64,000 nt of DNA, taken from Constrictibacter sp. MBR-5. GTDB taxonomy: Bacteria > Pseudomonadota > Alphaproteobacteria > JAJUGE01. Below the pieces are notes generated by a model. It worked only from the letters and a program-made list of their open reading frames with translations. It was not told where the DNA came from and searched no databases. The stretch spans positions 26,502 to 90,501 of the forward strand of contig NZ_JBEPTK010000016.1 of the NCBI RefSeq assembly GCF_040549485.1, in the 5' to 3' direction. This document shows, piece after piece, positions 53,691-62,458 of the stretch. Both the position numbers and the translations under genes were made by a program. Numbering within the stretch: position 1 is the first letter of the stretch; every line of letters starts with the position of its first letter.

Positions 53691-54682
53691 GCCGGCACCT
53701 CGTCCATGTAGACGTACCGCGTCAGATGTTCGACCGGCTCCCATTCCCCTCGTTCGGCGAATGCGACCGCTTCCTCCACCTCCTTCGCCACGGCGATTCC
53801 GATCGTGGCCAACTCTTCGTCGTGCAGCAGACCGCTCCCCCGAAGCCAATCGGTGAAGCGCTCGAGCGGGTCGTGTCGGCGCCAGGCTTCGACCTCTTCT
53901 TTGCTGCGATACAGCTGCGCATCGAACATCGAGTGGGGACGAAAGCGGTAGGTGCGGCATTCCAGGAAACGCGGGCCGTCGTATCGCTGGATGGCGGTGA
54001 CCGCGCGGGAGGCCGCCGCCTCGACGGCGACGACGTCCATGCCGTCGACCACCTCGGCCGGCATGCCGTAGACGCCGGCCTTCTTGTGAATGTCGGTCTC
54101 CGCTTCCGATCGGTCGAGCGCCGTCCCCATCGCGTAGAGATTGTTCTCGCAGATGAACAGGACCGGCAGCTTCCACAGGGCAGCCAAGTTCATCGACTCG
54201 TGAAACTCGCCCTCCGCGACGGCACCTTCCCCGAAGAAGCAGGCGGTCACGCGCTCCCGGCCGCTCATTCGGTCGGCAAGGGCGAGACCCGTCGCCAGCG
54301 GCAGTCCGCCGCCGACGATCGCGTTGCCGCCGTAGAAGCGGCTCGCTGCATCGAACAGGTGCATCGAGCCGCCGCGCCCGCGGCTGCAGCCAGTCATCTT
54401 GCCGAACATCTCGGCCATCACCGGTCCCATCGCGACGCCGCGCGCCAGCGCATGCCCGTGCTCGCGGTAGGTCGCGACGACCGCATCCTCTGGCCGCAGC
54501 GACTTCATCACGCCCACGGCGATCGCCTCCTCTCCGTCGTAAAGGTGGAGGAAACCCCGGATCTTCTCGGCGCTGTAAAGCTCGGCGCACTTCGCCTCGA
54601 AGCGGCGGATCCGGATCATCTGCCGGAGGAGTTCGTGCGTGTGCTCGCGGCTGAGCCGCGGCTTGGTCAGGCTGTCCCTCAT
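53687..54682 (-). CDS. pdhA: 2-oxoacid dehydrogenase E1 alpha subunit
   Basis: The protein has 331 residues. The thiamine-diphosphate motif runs from [20 protein letters not shown] to ICENN; the usual GDG is GEG here. The second conserved part is [20 protein letters not shown], with the phosphorylation-loop region of this family. [10 protein letters not shown] and [11 protein letters not shown] match acetoin/pyruvate E1 alpha. It starts with ATGA overlap on the acyl-CoA synthetase gene. The substrate is most likely pyruvate, given the adjacent acetyl-CoA-forming enzyme, but acetoin is an alternative. Confidence 0.9.
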   Translation of the reverse strand: MRDSLTKPRLSREHTHELLRQMIRIRRFEAKCAELYSAEKIRGFLHLYDGEEAIAVGVMKSLRPEDAVVATYREHGHALARGVAMGPVMAEMFGKMTGCSRGRGGSMHLFDAASRFYGGNAIVGGGLPLATGLALADRMSGRERVTACFFGEGAVAEGEFHESMNLAALWKLPVLFICENNLYAMGTALDRSEAETDIHKKAGVYGMPAEVVDGMDVVAVEAAASRAVTAIQRYDGPRFLECRTYRFRPHSMFDAQLYRSKEEVEAWRRHDPLERFTDWLRGSGLLHDEELATIGIAVAKEVEEAVAFAERGEWEPVEHLTRYVYMDEVPA

Positions 54683-56469
54683 CGCTCGTCGCTCTCCAGC
54701 GTTGAAATATCGCCTTCCGGGAGGCCGAGCTGGCGCGCCTTCAGCAACCGACGCATGATCTTGCCGCTGCGCGTTTTCGGCAGGTTGTCCCGGAAGTCGA
54801 TCTCGCGCGGCGCCACTGCTGGGCCCAGCCGCTTGCGCGCGTGGCCCAGCAGCTCGCGCCGCAGCGGCTCCGTCGGCTCAAAGCCGGTCTTCAACGCGAC
54901 GAAGGCCTTCACGATCTCGCCGGCCGTCGGCTCCGGCACGCCGATCACCGCCGCTTCCGCGACAGCCGGATGCTCGAGCAGCACGCTCTCGACCTCGAAC
55001 GGGCCGATCAGGTGGCCCGCCGATTTGATCACGTCGTCTGCGCGGCCGACGAACCAGAAATACCCATCACCGTCCTGCTTCGCGAGGTCGCCCGTCAGGT
55101 ACCATCCGTCGGCGAAGCAGTTCCGGTAACGCTCCTCCTCGTTGAGGTAGCCGCGAAACATCGACGGCCAGCCGGGTCGCAGGGCGAGTTCTCCTTCCCT
55201 GTCGGGTTCCGGGATCGGGGCGATCGTGCCGTCGTCGCGGCGGCGGACGATGGCGGCGTCGATCCCCGGCAGCGGCCGGCCCATCGAGCCCGGCTTCACC
55301 GCCATCGACGCATAGTTGGCGATCATGATGCCGCCCGTTTCGGTCTGCCACCAATTGTCGTGGAAGGGAATGCCGAAGGTCTCGTGCCCCCAGACCACCG
55401 CCTCTGGATTTAGCGGCTCGCCGACGCTCGCAATGAAGCGGAGTCGCCCGAGGTCGTACCTCCGCGGTATCTCGTCTCCCAGCTTCATCAGCATGCGGAT
55501 GGCGGTCGGCGCGGTGTACCAGACGGTTACCTTCTGATCCTGGAGGATGCGGTACCACCGTTCGGCGTCGAACTCCGCCTCGTCGACGATGCTGGTCACG
55601 CCGTTAACCAGCGGCGAAATGATGCCGTAGGACGTTCCGGTGACCCAGCCCGGGTCGGCGGTGCACCAGAAAATGTCGTCCGGGTGCAGGTCGAGCGCCA
55701 GTTCTCCGGTGACCGCATGTGCCACGACCGCCTCGTGCACGTGTATGGCGCCCTTCGGCTTGCCGGTCGTGCCGCTGGTGAAGTGGAGCAGCGCCATCTG
55801 GTCGGGGCGGGTCGCTGGGATCTCGAACCGGTCCGATTCCTCCGAAAGCAGAACCCGCAGGTCCTGCGTCCCTTCCGGCAGCGCCTCCTGGTCTTCCCGG
55901 ACGACCAGGACGTGGAGGAGGTCGGGCAGACGGTCCCGGATCGGGAGCACCTTGCGCCGATAGAGCGCCGCCGTGGTGACGAGGGCTCTGCCCGCACCGA
56001 TCGCCATCCGGGCGTGGACGGGGTCGGGGCCGAAGGCGGAGAACAGGGGTGAGAAGACGCACCCGGCCTTCAGGGTGCCGACCGCCGCCGTGTACAGCTC
56101 CGGCATCCGGCCGCAAAGAGCGAAGACCCGGTCGCCCTCCGCCAGCGAGAGCCGCTTCAGCAGGTTTGCGAAGCGGCTGCTCGCACGATCAAGTGCGCCG
56201 AAGGTGACGTCCGACGCGCCGAAGTCCCGACCTATGAAGCGCAGCGCGACCTTGCCGCCGAGGGCGCCGGCCGCGTGCCGGGTAACCGCCTCGTGGGCGA
56301 TGTTCAGCCCTCCCGCTCGAGGAAGTCCGGTGATCAGCTGCTGCCGCGCCGCGTCCCAGTCGAACCGCGCCCGTGTCGTCTCGTAGTCGGCCATGTTCGG
56401 GGAGGCTCCCCGGCCGTGGCGCGGCTTCTCGATCGTTCGGAGCGAGCCGCCGGAAGCCTGCGTTTGCAT
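54679..56469 (-). CDS. acsA: Acetyl-CoA synthetase / acyl-CoA synthetase (AMP-forming)
   Basis: The protein has 596 residues. The nucleotide-binding loop is [20 protein letters not shown], the acyl-adenylate region is [15 protein letters not shown], and the hinge and C-terminal Lys are in [20 protein letters not shown] and [12 protein letters not shown]. It activates a short-chain acid, probably acetate, with ATP and CoA. I chose ATG 56469; the ATG at 56520 lies at or upstream of the expected start site of an FNR-type promoter. It is the first gene of the 15-gene operon that includes the hydrogenase. Two perfect FNR-type boxes lie upstream at 56546 and 56580. Confidence 0.9.
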   Translation of the reverse strand: MQTQASGGSLRTIEKPRHGRGASPNMADYETTRARFDWDAARQQLITGLPRAGGLNIAHEAVTRHAAGALGGKVALRFIGRDFGASDVTFGALDRASSRFANLLKRLSLAEGDRVFALCGRMPELYTAAVGTLKAGCVFSPLFSAFGPDPVHARMAIGAGRALVTTAALYRRKVLPIRDRLPDLLHVLVVREDQEALPEGTQDLRVLLSEESDRFEIPATRPDQMALLHFTSGTTGKPKGAIHVHEAVVAHAVTGELALDLHPDDIFWCTADPGWVTGTSYGIISPLVNGVTSIVDEAEFDAERWYRILQDQKVTVWYTAPTAIRMLMKLGDEIPRRYDLGRLRFIASVGEPLNPEAVVWGHETFGIPFHDNWWQTETGGIMIANYASMAVKPGSMGRPLPGIDAAIVRRRDDGTIAPIPEPDREGELALRPGWPSMFRGYLNEEERYRNCFADGWYLTGDLAKQDGDGYFWFVGRADDVIKSAGHLIGPFEVESVLLEHPAVAEAAVIGVPEPTAGEIVKAFVALKTGFEPTEPLRRELLGHARKRLGPAVAPREIDFRDNLPKTRSGKIMRRLLKARQLGLPEGDISTLESDER

Positions 56470-56545
56470 CGTCGCGCCCTTTCCCAATGCTCCGCTTGGT
56501 GAGACCAGCTTGACATGCATCGTCAGTAACCTGCGGCATTCCGCA

Positions 56546-56559
56546 TTGATGAATATCAA
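56546..56559. promoter_or_regulatory. Perfect FNR/FixK box 1 upstream of the acs-hyd-hyp operon
   Basis: TTGATGAATATCAA is a full match to TTGAY-N4-RTCAA. It is the box nearer the minus-strand operon. A class II distance would place the start near 56511 on the minus strand; only a poor -10 (ACGATG) is there, while TTACTG at 56529-56524 would give a shorter distance (35.5). Confidence 0.8.
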
Positions 56560-56579
56560 TCTGTCGGGACGACGCAGAC

Positions 56580-56593
56580 TTGACGCAGGTCAA
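56580..56593. promoter_or_regulatory. Perfect FNR/FixK box 2, nearer the plus-strand operon
   Basis: TTGACGCAGGTCAA is a full match to TTGAY-N4-RTCAA. Its centre is 34 bases from box 1, about three helical turns, so the two dimers would lie on the same side of the DNA. Confidence 0.8.
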
Positions 56594-56615
56594 TCCCCGC
56601 GGCGGGAGTGTGGCG

Positions 56616-56628
56616 TATCTTTATTGCG
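56616..56628 (+). promoter_or_regulatory. Predicted plus-strand promoter
   Basis: TATCTT at 56616-56621 gives a start near 56628, exactly 41.5 bases from the centre of FNR-type box 2. The leader to the ATG at 56739 is about 110 bases. Confidence 0.5.
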
Positions 56629-56738
56629 ATAGGCGATGAAGCGGGGGCCTTCTACCGGACGCAGTGCGCCGCTGAGGCCGCCGCCCAGTTCTTTTCTTTG
56701 TCGCCCGCAACAAGCGCACTCGGGACCGGGGAACAGAC

Positions 56739-57263
56739 ATGAAGCGGCAGAACACGGGGCCCGCGGGGCAGCCTCCGGGGCGGCGCATCGCCGGCCGGGC
56801 GCAGGAGGACCATGTCCACGACCCCTACCAGCAGAGGCAGAAACCGCACGAGCCCGCCGTGTGCGCGGAGTGCAGCGCCGCCTTCCACCACGGCCGGTGG
56901 CAATGGGGTGCGGCGCCCGCGCAGGCGGCAAGCAATTTGTGCCCCGCGTGCCGGCGTATCCACGACGATTATCCCGCAGGCATCGTCGAACTCGAAGGCT
57001 CGTTCCTGACTGTGCACAAGGACGAGATCGTTCGTCTGGCTCGCCACCAGGGTGACCTCGAACAGCGGGAACATCCGCTGCATCGGATCATGGCCGTCCG
57101 GGAACGGGCGGACGGAGTGGAGATCACGACGACGGACATCCACCTCCCGCGTCGCATCGGCGAAGCCCTGCACCACGCCTACCAGGGCGATCTCGACTAC
57201 CACTACGAAGACGACCGCTATTTCCTGCGCGTCCGCTGGTCCCGGCAGACGGAGGGGCGTTAG
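56739..57263 (+). CDS. BCAM0308-like zinc-binding protein
   Basis: The protein has 174 residues. The N-terminus is basic and disordered (about 1-40). CAEC and CPAC about 27 residues apart form a likely zinc site. The C-terminal part has IMAVRERADGVEITTTDIHL and a domain like that of NMD3-type proteins (IGEALHHAYQGDLDYHYEDD). The family is named only after BCAM0308 and its function is not known. GGGGAA stands just before ATG 56739. It heads the plus-strand operon driven by FNR-type box 2. Confidence 0.8.
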   Translation: MKRQNTGPAGQPPGRRIAGRAQEDHVHDPYQQRQKPHEPAVCAECSAAFHHGRWQWGAAPAQAASNLCPACRRIHDDYPAGIVELEGSFLTVHKDEIVRLARHQGDLEQREHPLHRIMAVRERADGVEITTTDIHLPRRIGEALHHAYQGDLDYHYEDDRYFLRVRWSRQTEGR

Positions 57264-57289
57264 GCCCAACGCTCGCGAGAGGGAAGCCC

Positions 57290-58510
57290 ATGAGCAAGGA
57301 GCTTGCGAGCATCAAAGGCCAGTTCCCGTCGCTCCGGGACGGTGGGGTCGTCTACCTCGACACTGCCGCCACGGCGCAGATGCCGGATCGCGTGCTGGAC
57401 CGGCTCGTCGGGTTCGAAACGAGCGGCCGCGGCAACGTCCATGACGGCGGCCACCGTCTCGCTCAGCGTGCCTTCGACCAATACGAGGCCGCGCGCGGAT
57501 CCGTCGCACGGTTCCTGGGGGTTTGTGCAAACGACGAGATCGTTTTCTCGTACGGAGCGACGGGCGCGATCAACCTGGCCTGCTTCACGCTCGGCCGGCT
57601 GTTCGTCCCGGGCGACGAAATTGTCCTGTCCGTCCTGGAGCACCACAGCAACATCGTGCCCTGGCAGCGTCTCGCACAGGAGCGCGGCCTCGTCCTCCGC
57701 TTCATTCCGGCAACGCCCAAGGGTCGCCTCGATCTGTCGTTCCTCGGCGACTTGGTGACACCGCGTTGCCGCCTGGTAGCCGTGACGCACTGTTCGAACG
57801 TGACCGGCGCCGTGACACAGCTCGCGCCGATCGTATCTGCGGCTCGCGCCGTCGGCGCGTTGGTGCTGGTGGACGGGGCGCAGCGGGTGCCGCATGGTCC
57901 GGTGGATATCCCGGCACTGGGCGTGGATCTCTATGCATTCTCCGGCCACAAGGCGTACGGTCCGACCGGGATCGGGGTTCTCTGGGCACGGCGCGAGGTG
58001 CTCGCCGGCCTGGAGCCCTTCATGTCGGGCGGGCAGATGATCGAGAACGTCACGCTGGAGAACGCCACGTTTCTGCCGCCCCCGCAGCGCTTCGAGGCGG
58101 GGACGCCGCCCATCGCTCAGGCGATCGGGCTCGGCGCTGCACTCGACTGGATGCTTGGGCTCGACTGGTCGGTTCAGCGCGAGCGTGAGGCGGAACTGAC
58201 GGAGGCGCTTCTCGACGGGCTCGACCGCCTGCCGGGCGTCCGCCCGATCGGCCCAAGGACTCTCGTGCTCCGGCAGGGCGTGGTCAGCTTCACCGCCGAG
58301 GGGATCTGCGACGAGACGCTCTGTCGCGAGTTGGATCGGCGCGGCGTGGCAGTGCGCAGCGGTCACCTCTGCGCCCAGCCGGCCATGTCCGCGCTGGGCG
58401 TCGCGAGCGTCACGCGGGCCAGTCTCGGATGTTACAGCGAGGCGGCGGACGTCGAGGCGTTCCTGAACGCGCTGTCGGAGATCATCCGCGAGCGGGGGCG
58501 GAGAGCCTGA
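57290..58510 (+). CDS. Cysteine desulfurase, SufS/Csd type
   Basis: The protein has 406 residues of the class V aminotransferase fold. Lys221 in FSGHKAYGPTG binds pyridoxal phosphate, and Cys361 in VRSGHLCAQP is the persulfide-forming Cys; the short loop around it is typical of SufS/CsdA. The N-terminal YLDTAATAQMPDRVLDRL and the segment LEHHSNIVPWQ match group II desulfurases. It supplies sulfur, perhaps for the many Fe-S clusters of the divergent hydrogenase operon. No sufBCD/sufE genes are near. It lies 26 bases after the BCAM0308-like gene. Confidence 0.88.
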   Translation: MSKELASIKGQFPSLRDGGVVYLDTAATAQMPDRVLDRLVGFETSGRGNVHDGGHRLAQRAFDQYEAARGSVARFLGVCANDEIVFSYGATGAINLACFTLGRLFVPGDEIVLSVLEHHSNIVPWQRLAQERGLVLRFIPATPKGRLDLSFLGDLVTPRCRLVAVTHCSNVTGAVTQLAPIVSAARAVGALVLVDGAQRVPHGPVDIPALGVDLYAFSGHKAYGPTGIGVLWARREVLAGLEPFMSGGQMIENVTLENATFLPPPQRFEAGTPPIAQAIGLGAALDWMLGLDWSVQREREAELTEALLDGLDRLPGVRPIGPRTLVLRQGVVSFTAEGICDETLCRELDRRGVAVRSGHLCAQPAMSALGVASVTRASLGCYSEAADVEAFLNALSEIIRERGRRA

Positions 58511-58512
58511 CC

Positions 58513-59850
58513 TTGGCACGTGAGCAATGGCGCTCCCGGACCGGCTTCATCCTCGCCGCCTTGGGCTCGGCCGTCGGGGTCGGCAACATCTGGCGGTTCG
58601 CCTATGTCGCAGGCGAGAACGGCGGAGGTGCGTTCCTTCTCGTCTACTTCGCCTTCGTGCTGATCGTCGGCATCCCGCTCGTCATCGCCGAGCTGGCGCT
58701 CGGGCGCCGCGCGCAAGGCGATGCGACGGCGGCGTTCGAACCCGGTGACGGCGGAGGCGCGGGCTGGCGTCTGGTGGGCTTCCTCGCCACCGGCGCCTCG
58801 GTACTGATCCTATCCTACTACGCGGTGATTGCCGGCTGGGTCGCCAAATACCTGGCCGGCTCGCTGACAGGGACGCTCTGGACCGCCGCGGCGGAAGGGC
58901 ACGGCCGCTATTTCGCGCGGCTGATCGCGAACCCGGCCGAGCCGGTGGCTTGGCACCTCGCCGTCATCAGCCTCGGCATGGTCGTGGTCGTCGCCGGCGT
59001 TCAGCGGGGAATAGAGCGATTGAACCGGCTGATCATGCCGCTTCTCGCTCTGCTCGTGCTGTCGATGGCGCTTTTCTCCATGTTCTTGCCGGGAGCCGGA
59101 GCAGGACTGCGCTTCCTGTTCGCGCCGGACTGGTCCGCGCTGCTCTCGCCCGGCGTCTATCTCGCTGCGCTGGGCCAGGCATTCTTCTCGCTCGGCATCG
59201 GGATGGGCATCTACATCACCTACGGCAGCTATCTCGCATCGACGCACGGATTGCCCCGGTCGGCGGCTGTGATCGCCATCGGCGACACCTTGATCGCCGT
59301 GCTGGCGGGGCTGGCGATCTTTCCAGCGGTCTTCTCGTTCGGCTTCGACCCCGCAGCCGGACCCCACCTCGTCTTCGTGACGCTGCCCCAGATCTTTCTC
59401 GCGATGCCAGCAGGCAAAGTCATCGCGCCCATCTTCTTCGCGCTGCTGCTCGGTGCCGCCCTGACCTCCGCGGTTTCGCTGCTCGAGGTCGGGGTCGCCT
59501 GCGCGGCGCACCGCCTGGGCATGCGCCGCTGGACCGCGACCGCGGCCGCCGGCGGCCTCGCCGCTCTGCTGGGCATTCCCTCGGCGCTCGGCTACGGCGT
59601 GCTCGACTGCTTGCGACCGGGGGGACGCCACGTCCTCGACATGGTGGATTTCGCCGTTTCCGACATCGTGCTGCCGGTGAGCGCGATTCTGACCGCGCTC
59701 TACGTCGGCTGGAGGTGGTCTCGCCTCGAGCAGGCGGTGCAGGGAATCTTTCGAAGCGAACGGCTGGGCCAAGTCTGGCTCTGGGTGATGCGCATCGTGG
59801 CCCCGGGCCTGATGGCGCTGGTCCTCGTCCATGGCATCGCCGCGGCCTGA
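58513..59850 (+). CDS. Sodium-dependent transporter, neurotransmitter-symporter (NSS) family
   Basis: The protein has 445 residues and about eleven or twelve membrane helices. The NSS signature is at the start: RTGFILAALGSAVGVGNIWR followed by FAYVAGENGGGAFLLVY, with the sodium-site Gly-Asn. Family members import amino acids and related compounds with Na+. It starts with TTG at 58513, two bases after the desulfurase stop, with GGAGAG upstream. Longer frames would overlap the desulfurase. The substrate is not known; an amino acid such as alanine is possible. Confidence 0.88.
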   Translation: MAREQWRSRTGFILAALGSAVGVGNIWRFAYVAGENGGGAFLLVYFAFVLIVGIPLVIAELALGRRAQGDATAAFEPGDGGGAGWRLVGFLATGASVLILSYYAVIAGWVAKYLAGSLTGTLWTAAAEGHGRYFARLIANPAEPVAWHLAVISLGMVVVVAGVQRGIERLNRLIMPLLALLVLSMALFSMFLPGAGAGLRFLFAPDWSALLSPGVYLAALGQAFFSLGIGMGIYITYGSYLASTHGLPRSAAVIAIGDTLIAVLAGLAIFPAVFSFGFDPAAGPHLVFVTLPQIFLAMPAGKVIAPIFFALLLGAALTSAVSLLEVGVACAAHRLGMRRWTATAAAGGLAALLGIPSALGYGVLDCLRPGGRHVLDMVDFAVSDIVLPVSAILTALYVGWRWSRLEQAVQGIFRSERLGQVWLWVMRIVAPGLMALVLVHGIAAA

Positions 59851-60019
59851 TGCCCGCATTCCGCGTGGATCATCTCCGCCGCAGAGTGATCCTCCCGCGG
59901 ATCCGGGCCCGGCGCAATCGAGGTCCGGATGCACCTACACCGCTTGAGGAATACGAGATAGAGTTCTCACGCCATCGTTCGCGGTGCGTGCTTCGGGACG
60001 GGTAGCAGCGCAGGTGAGA
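59851..60019. other. 169-base gap before the Lon-like protease
   Basis: No gene and no FNR box are visible. AGGTGAG at 60012-60018 is the ribosome-binding site of the protease gene. A separate promoter cannot be excluded. Confidence 0.4.
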
Positions 60020-62458
60020 ATGACGAAGCCTTCGCCCCTCGATGCGGGGCAGATGCGGCGGCGGACGAGCCCCGGCAGCCTGCGATTCGAAACCACGGCC
60101 GAACTCGAAGAGATCGACGACATCATCGGTCAGGAACGGGCGCTCGAGGCGATCCGCCTCGGGATCGGAATCCGCCGGCCCGGCTACAACCTGTTCGTGC
60201 TGGGGCCGGCGGGAACGGGCAAGCACACCGCCGTCCGGCGCTTTCTCTCGCGAACCGCCGAGAGAGAGCGCCCGCCGCCCGACTGGTGCTACGTCCACAA
60301 TTTCAAGGACGCCTACCGACCCCGCTTCCTCCGGCTGCCCAGTGGGCGGGGCGCCGGACTGAGAGCGGATCTGGACCGGTTCATCGCCGAGCTTCGCGCC
60401 AGCATCCCCGCCGCTTTCGAGAGCGATGAGTTCCGCGGGCGCCTTCAGGCCCTGGAAGCGGCCCTGAAGGATCGCCAGGAGCAGGCTCTCGGCGCGGTGC
60501 AGGCCGAAGCGGAAGGGAAGGGGGTCGCCCTGATCCGCACCCCGATGGGCTTCGCCTTCGCGCCCGCGCGCCGGGGCGAGGTGATCTCCCCGGAGGACTT
60601 TCGCCAGATCCCGCAGGCGGAGCAGGAGCGCATCCGGCAGACGATCGAGGTGCTGCAGAAGCGGCTGCAGGCGGCGCTCGAGGAGTTTCCGCGCTGGGAG
60701 CGGGAGCACCGCCAGAAGGTACGCGAACTCCAGCAGGAGACGATCCGCTACGCGGTCGGCCATACCATCGCCGAACTGCGCCGGAGCCATGCCGACCTGC
60801 CCGATGTCGCCGCCCATCTCGATGCGATGGAGGCCGACATCGTCGAGAACGCGGAAGAGCTGATGCGTCCGCCGGGAATGCCGCAGCCGTTCCCGCCGGG
60901 CGCACAGCTCACCGTCGACGGCTCGCTGTTGGAGTCTCCCGCCCTGCGGCGCTACCGCGTCAACGTCCTGGTCGACAATGGCGGATGCTCCGGCGCTCCG
61001 GTGATCTACGAGGACAATCCGGCACACGCGAATCTGATTGGCCGCATCGAGCACATGTCGCAGTTCGGTGCTCTTGCGACCGACTTCCTACTGATCAAGG
61101 GCGGGGCGCTGCATCGCGCAAACGGCGGCTATCTGGTGGTCGATGCCGCCAAGCTGCTGATGCAGCCGCTCGCCTACGACCAGCTGAAGCGGGCGCTCCG
61201 CGCCCGCGAGATCGCGATCGAGTCGCTCGCGCAGGCGCTCAGCCTCATCTCCACGGTCTCGCTGGAACCGGAGGCCATACCGCTCGACGTTAAGGTGCTG
61301 CTGGTCGGGGAGCGGCATCTCTACTACCTGCTCACGGCCTACGATCCGGAATTCCCGGAGCTGTTCAAGATCGCCGCCGATTTCGAAGACGAACTGGAGC
61401 GGACCGACGAGTCCGCGATGCTCTACGCGCGGCTGATCGCGACGATCGGCCGCCGCGAAGGCCTGAAGCCGTTCACGCGGGAAGCGGTCATGGAAGCGAT
61501 CGACCATGCCTCGCAGATGGCCGGCGATGCCGAGAAGGTGTCGGCACACATGCGGGGAGTGGCCGACGTGCTGCGCGAGGCGGATTTTCTCGCCGGTGAA
61601 GCCGCCGCCGTCGAGGCGACTGACGTCATCGCGGCGGTGGAGGGGCAGGTTCGCCGGCAAGCCCGGCTCCGCGACCGCATCCAGGAGGCGATCGCTCGCA
61701 GATCTCTTCTCGTCGACACCGAGGGCGCCAGGGTCGGCCAGATCAACGGCCTGTCGGTCAGCCAGATCGGCCAGATGGCTTTTGGCCATCCGGTGCGCAT
61801 TACCGCGCGGGTCCGCATGGGACGGGGCGGCGTCCTGGACATCGAGCGCGAGGCCAAGCTCGGTGGTCCCATCCACACCAAGGGCGTCATGATCCTCTCC
61901 GGCTTCCTGGCCGAGAGATTTCTCCCCGACAAGCCGCTCACGCTCTCCGCCAGCCTCGTCTTCGAGCAGTCCTACGGCGGGGTCGAAGGGGACAGCGCTT
62001 CCCTGGCCGAATTGATCGCGCTCTTGTCGGCCCTTTCCGGCGTGCCGATACGTCAGGAACTCGGCATCACGGGCTCCGTCAACCAGCACGGCGCCGTCCA
62101 GCCCATCGGCGGCGTGAACGAGAAGATCGAGGGATTCTTCGACGTGTGCGCGCGGCGGGGCTTCGCCGAAGGAAACGGCGTCCTCATTCCCGCCTCGAAC
62201 GTCGTGAACCTGATGCTTCGCCGCGACGTGGTTGCGACTCGGGAAGAGGGCCGCTTTCACATCTATCCCGTGGAATCCGTCGACGAGGCGGTGGCACTCA
62301 TGCTCGGCCGGCCCGCAGGGATCCGGGAAGACGGCCGATTCCCGCCTGAGAGTGTCAACGGTCTCGTGGAGACGCGCCTGGATGGGTTCGCCGAGGCCGC
62401 CCGGCGCTTCGGCTCGAACGGTGCGGCGGGACCGAGGGGGGATGAGGAGAAGGCCTGA
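60020..62458 (+). CDS. LonB-like ATP-dependent protease
   Basis: The protein has 812 residues. The AAA+ ATPase has a Walker A GPAGTGKHT near residue 70, a long helical insertion with coiled-coil character (about 110-300) and a Walker B-type region at LLIKGGALHRANGGYLVVDA. The Lon-type protease domain follows: Ser659 in EGDSASLAELIALL and Lys702 in GGVNEKIEGFFD form the dyad. It belongs to the COG1067 group, which lacks the classical Lon N-terminal domain; unlike archaeal LonB no membrane helices are seen. It would degrade selected proteins under stress. Its stop overlaps the next start (TGATG). Confidence 0.9.
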   Translation: MTKPSPLDAGQMRRRTSPGSLRFETTAELEEIDDIIGQERALEAIRLGIGIRRPGYNLFVLGPAGTGKHTAVRRFLSRTAERERPPPDWCYVHNFKDAYRPRFLRLPSGRGAGLRADLDRFIAELRASIPAAFESDEFRGRLQALEAALKDRQEQALGAVQAEAEGKGVALIRTPMGFAFAPARRGEVISPEDFRQIPQAEQERIRQTIEVLQKRLQAALEEFPRWEREHRQKVRELQQETIRYAVGHTIAELRRSHADLPDVAAHLDAMEADIVENAEELMRPPGMPQPFPPGAQLTVDGSLLESPALRRYRVNVLVDNGGCSGAPVIYEDNPAHANLIGRIEHMSQFGALATDFLLIKGGALHRANGGYLVVDAAKLLMQPLAYDQLKRALRAREIAIESLAQALSLISTVSLEPEAIPLDVKVLLVGERHLYYLLTAYDPEFPELFKIAADFEDELERTDESAMLYARLIATIGRREGLKPFTREAVMEAIDHASQMAGDAEKVSAHMRGVADVLREADFLAGEAAAVEATDVIAAVEGQVRRQARLRDRIQEAIARRSLLVDTEGARVGQINGLSVSQIGQMAFGHPVRITARVRMGRGGVLDIEREAKLGGPIHTKGVMILSGFLAERFLPDKPLTLSASLVFEQSYGGVEGDSASLAELIALLSALSGVPIRQELGITGSVNQHGAVQPIGGVNEKIEGFFDVCARRGFAEGNGVLIPASNVVNLMLRRDVVATREEGRFHIYPVESVDEAVALMLGRPAGIREDGRFPPESVNGLVETRLDGFAEAARRFGSNGAAGPRGDEEKA

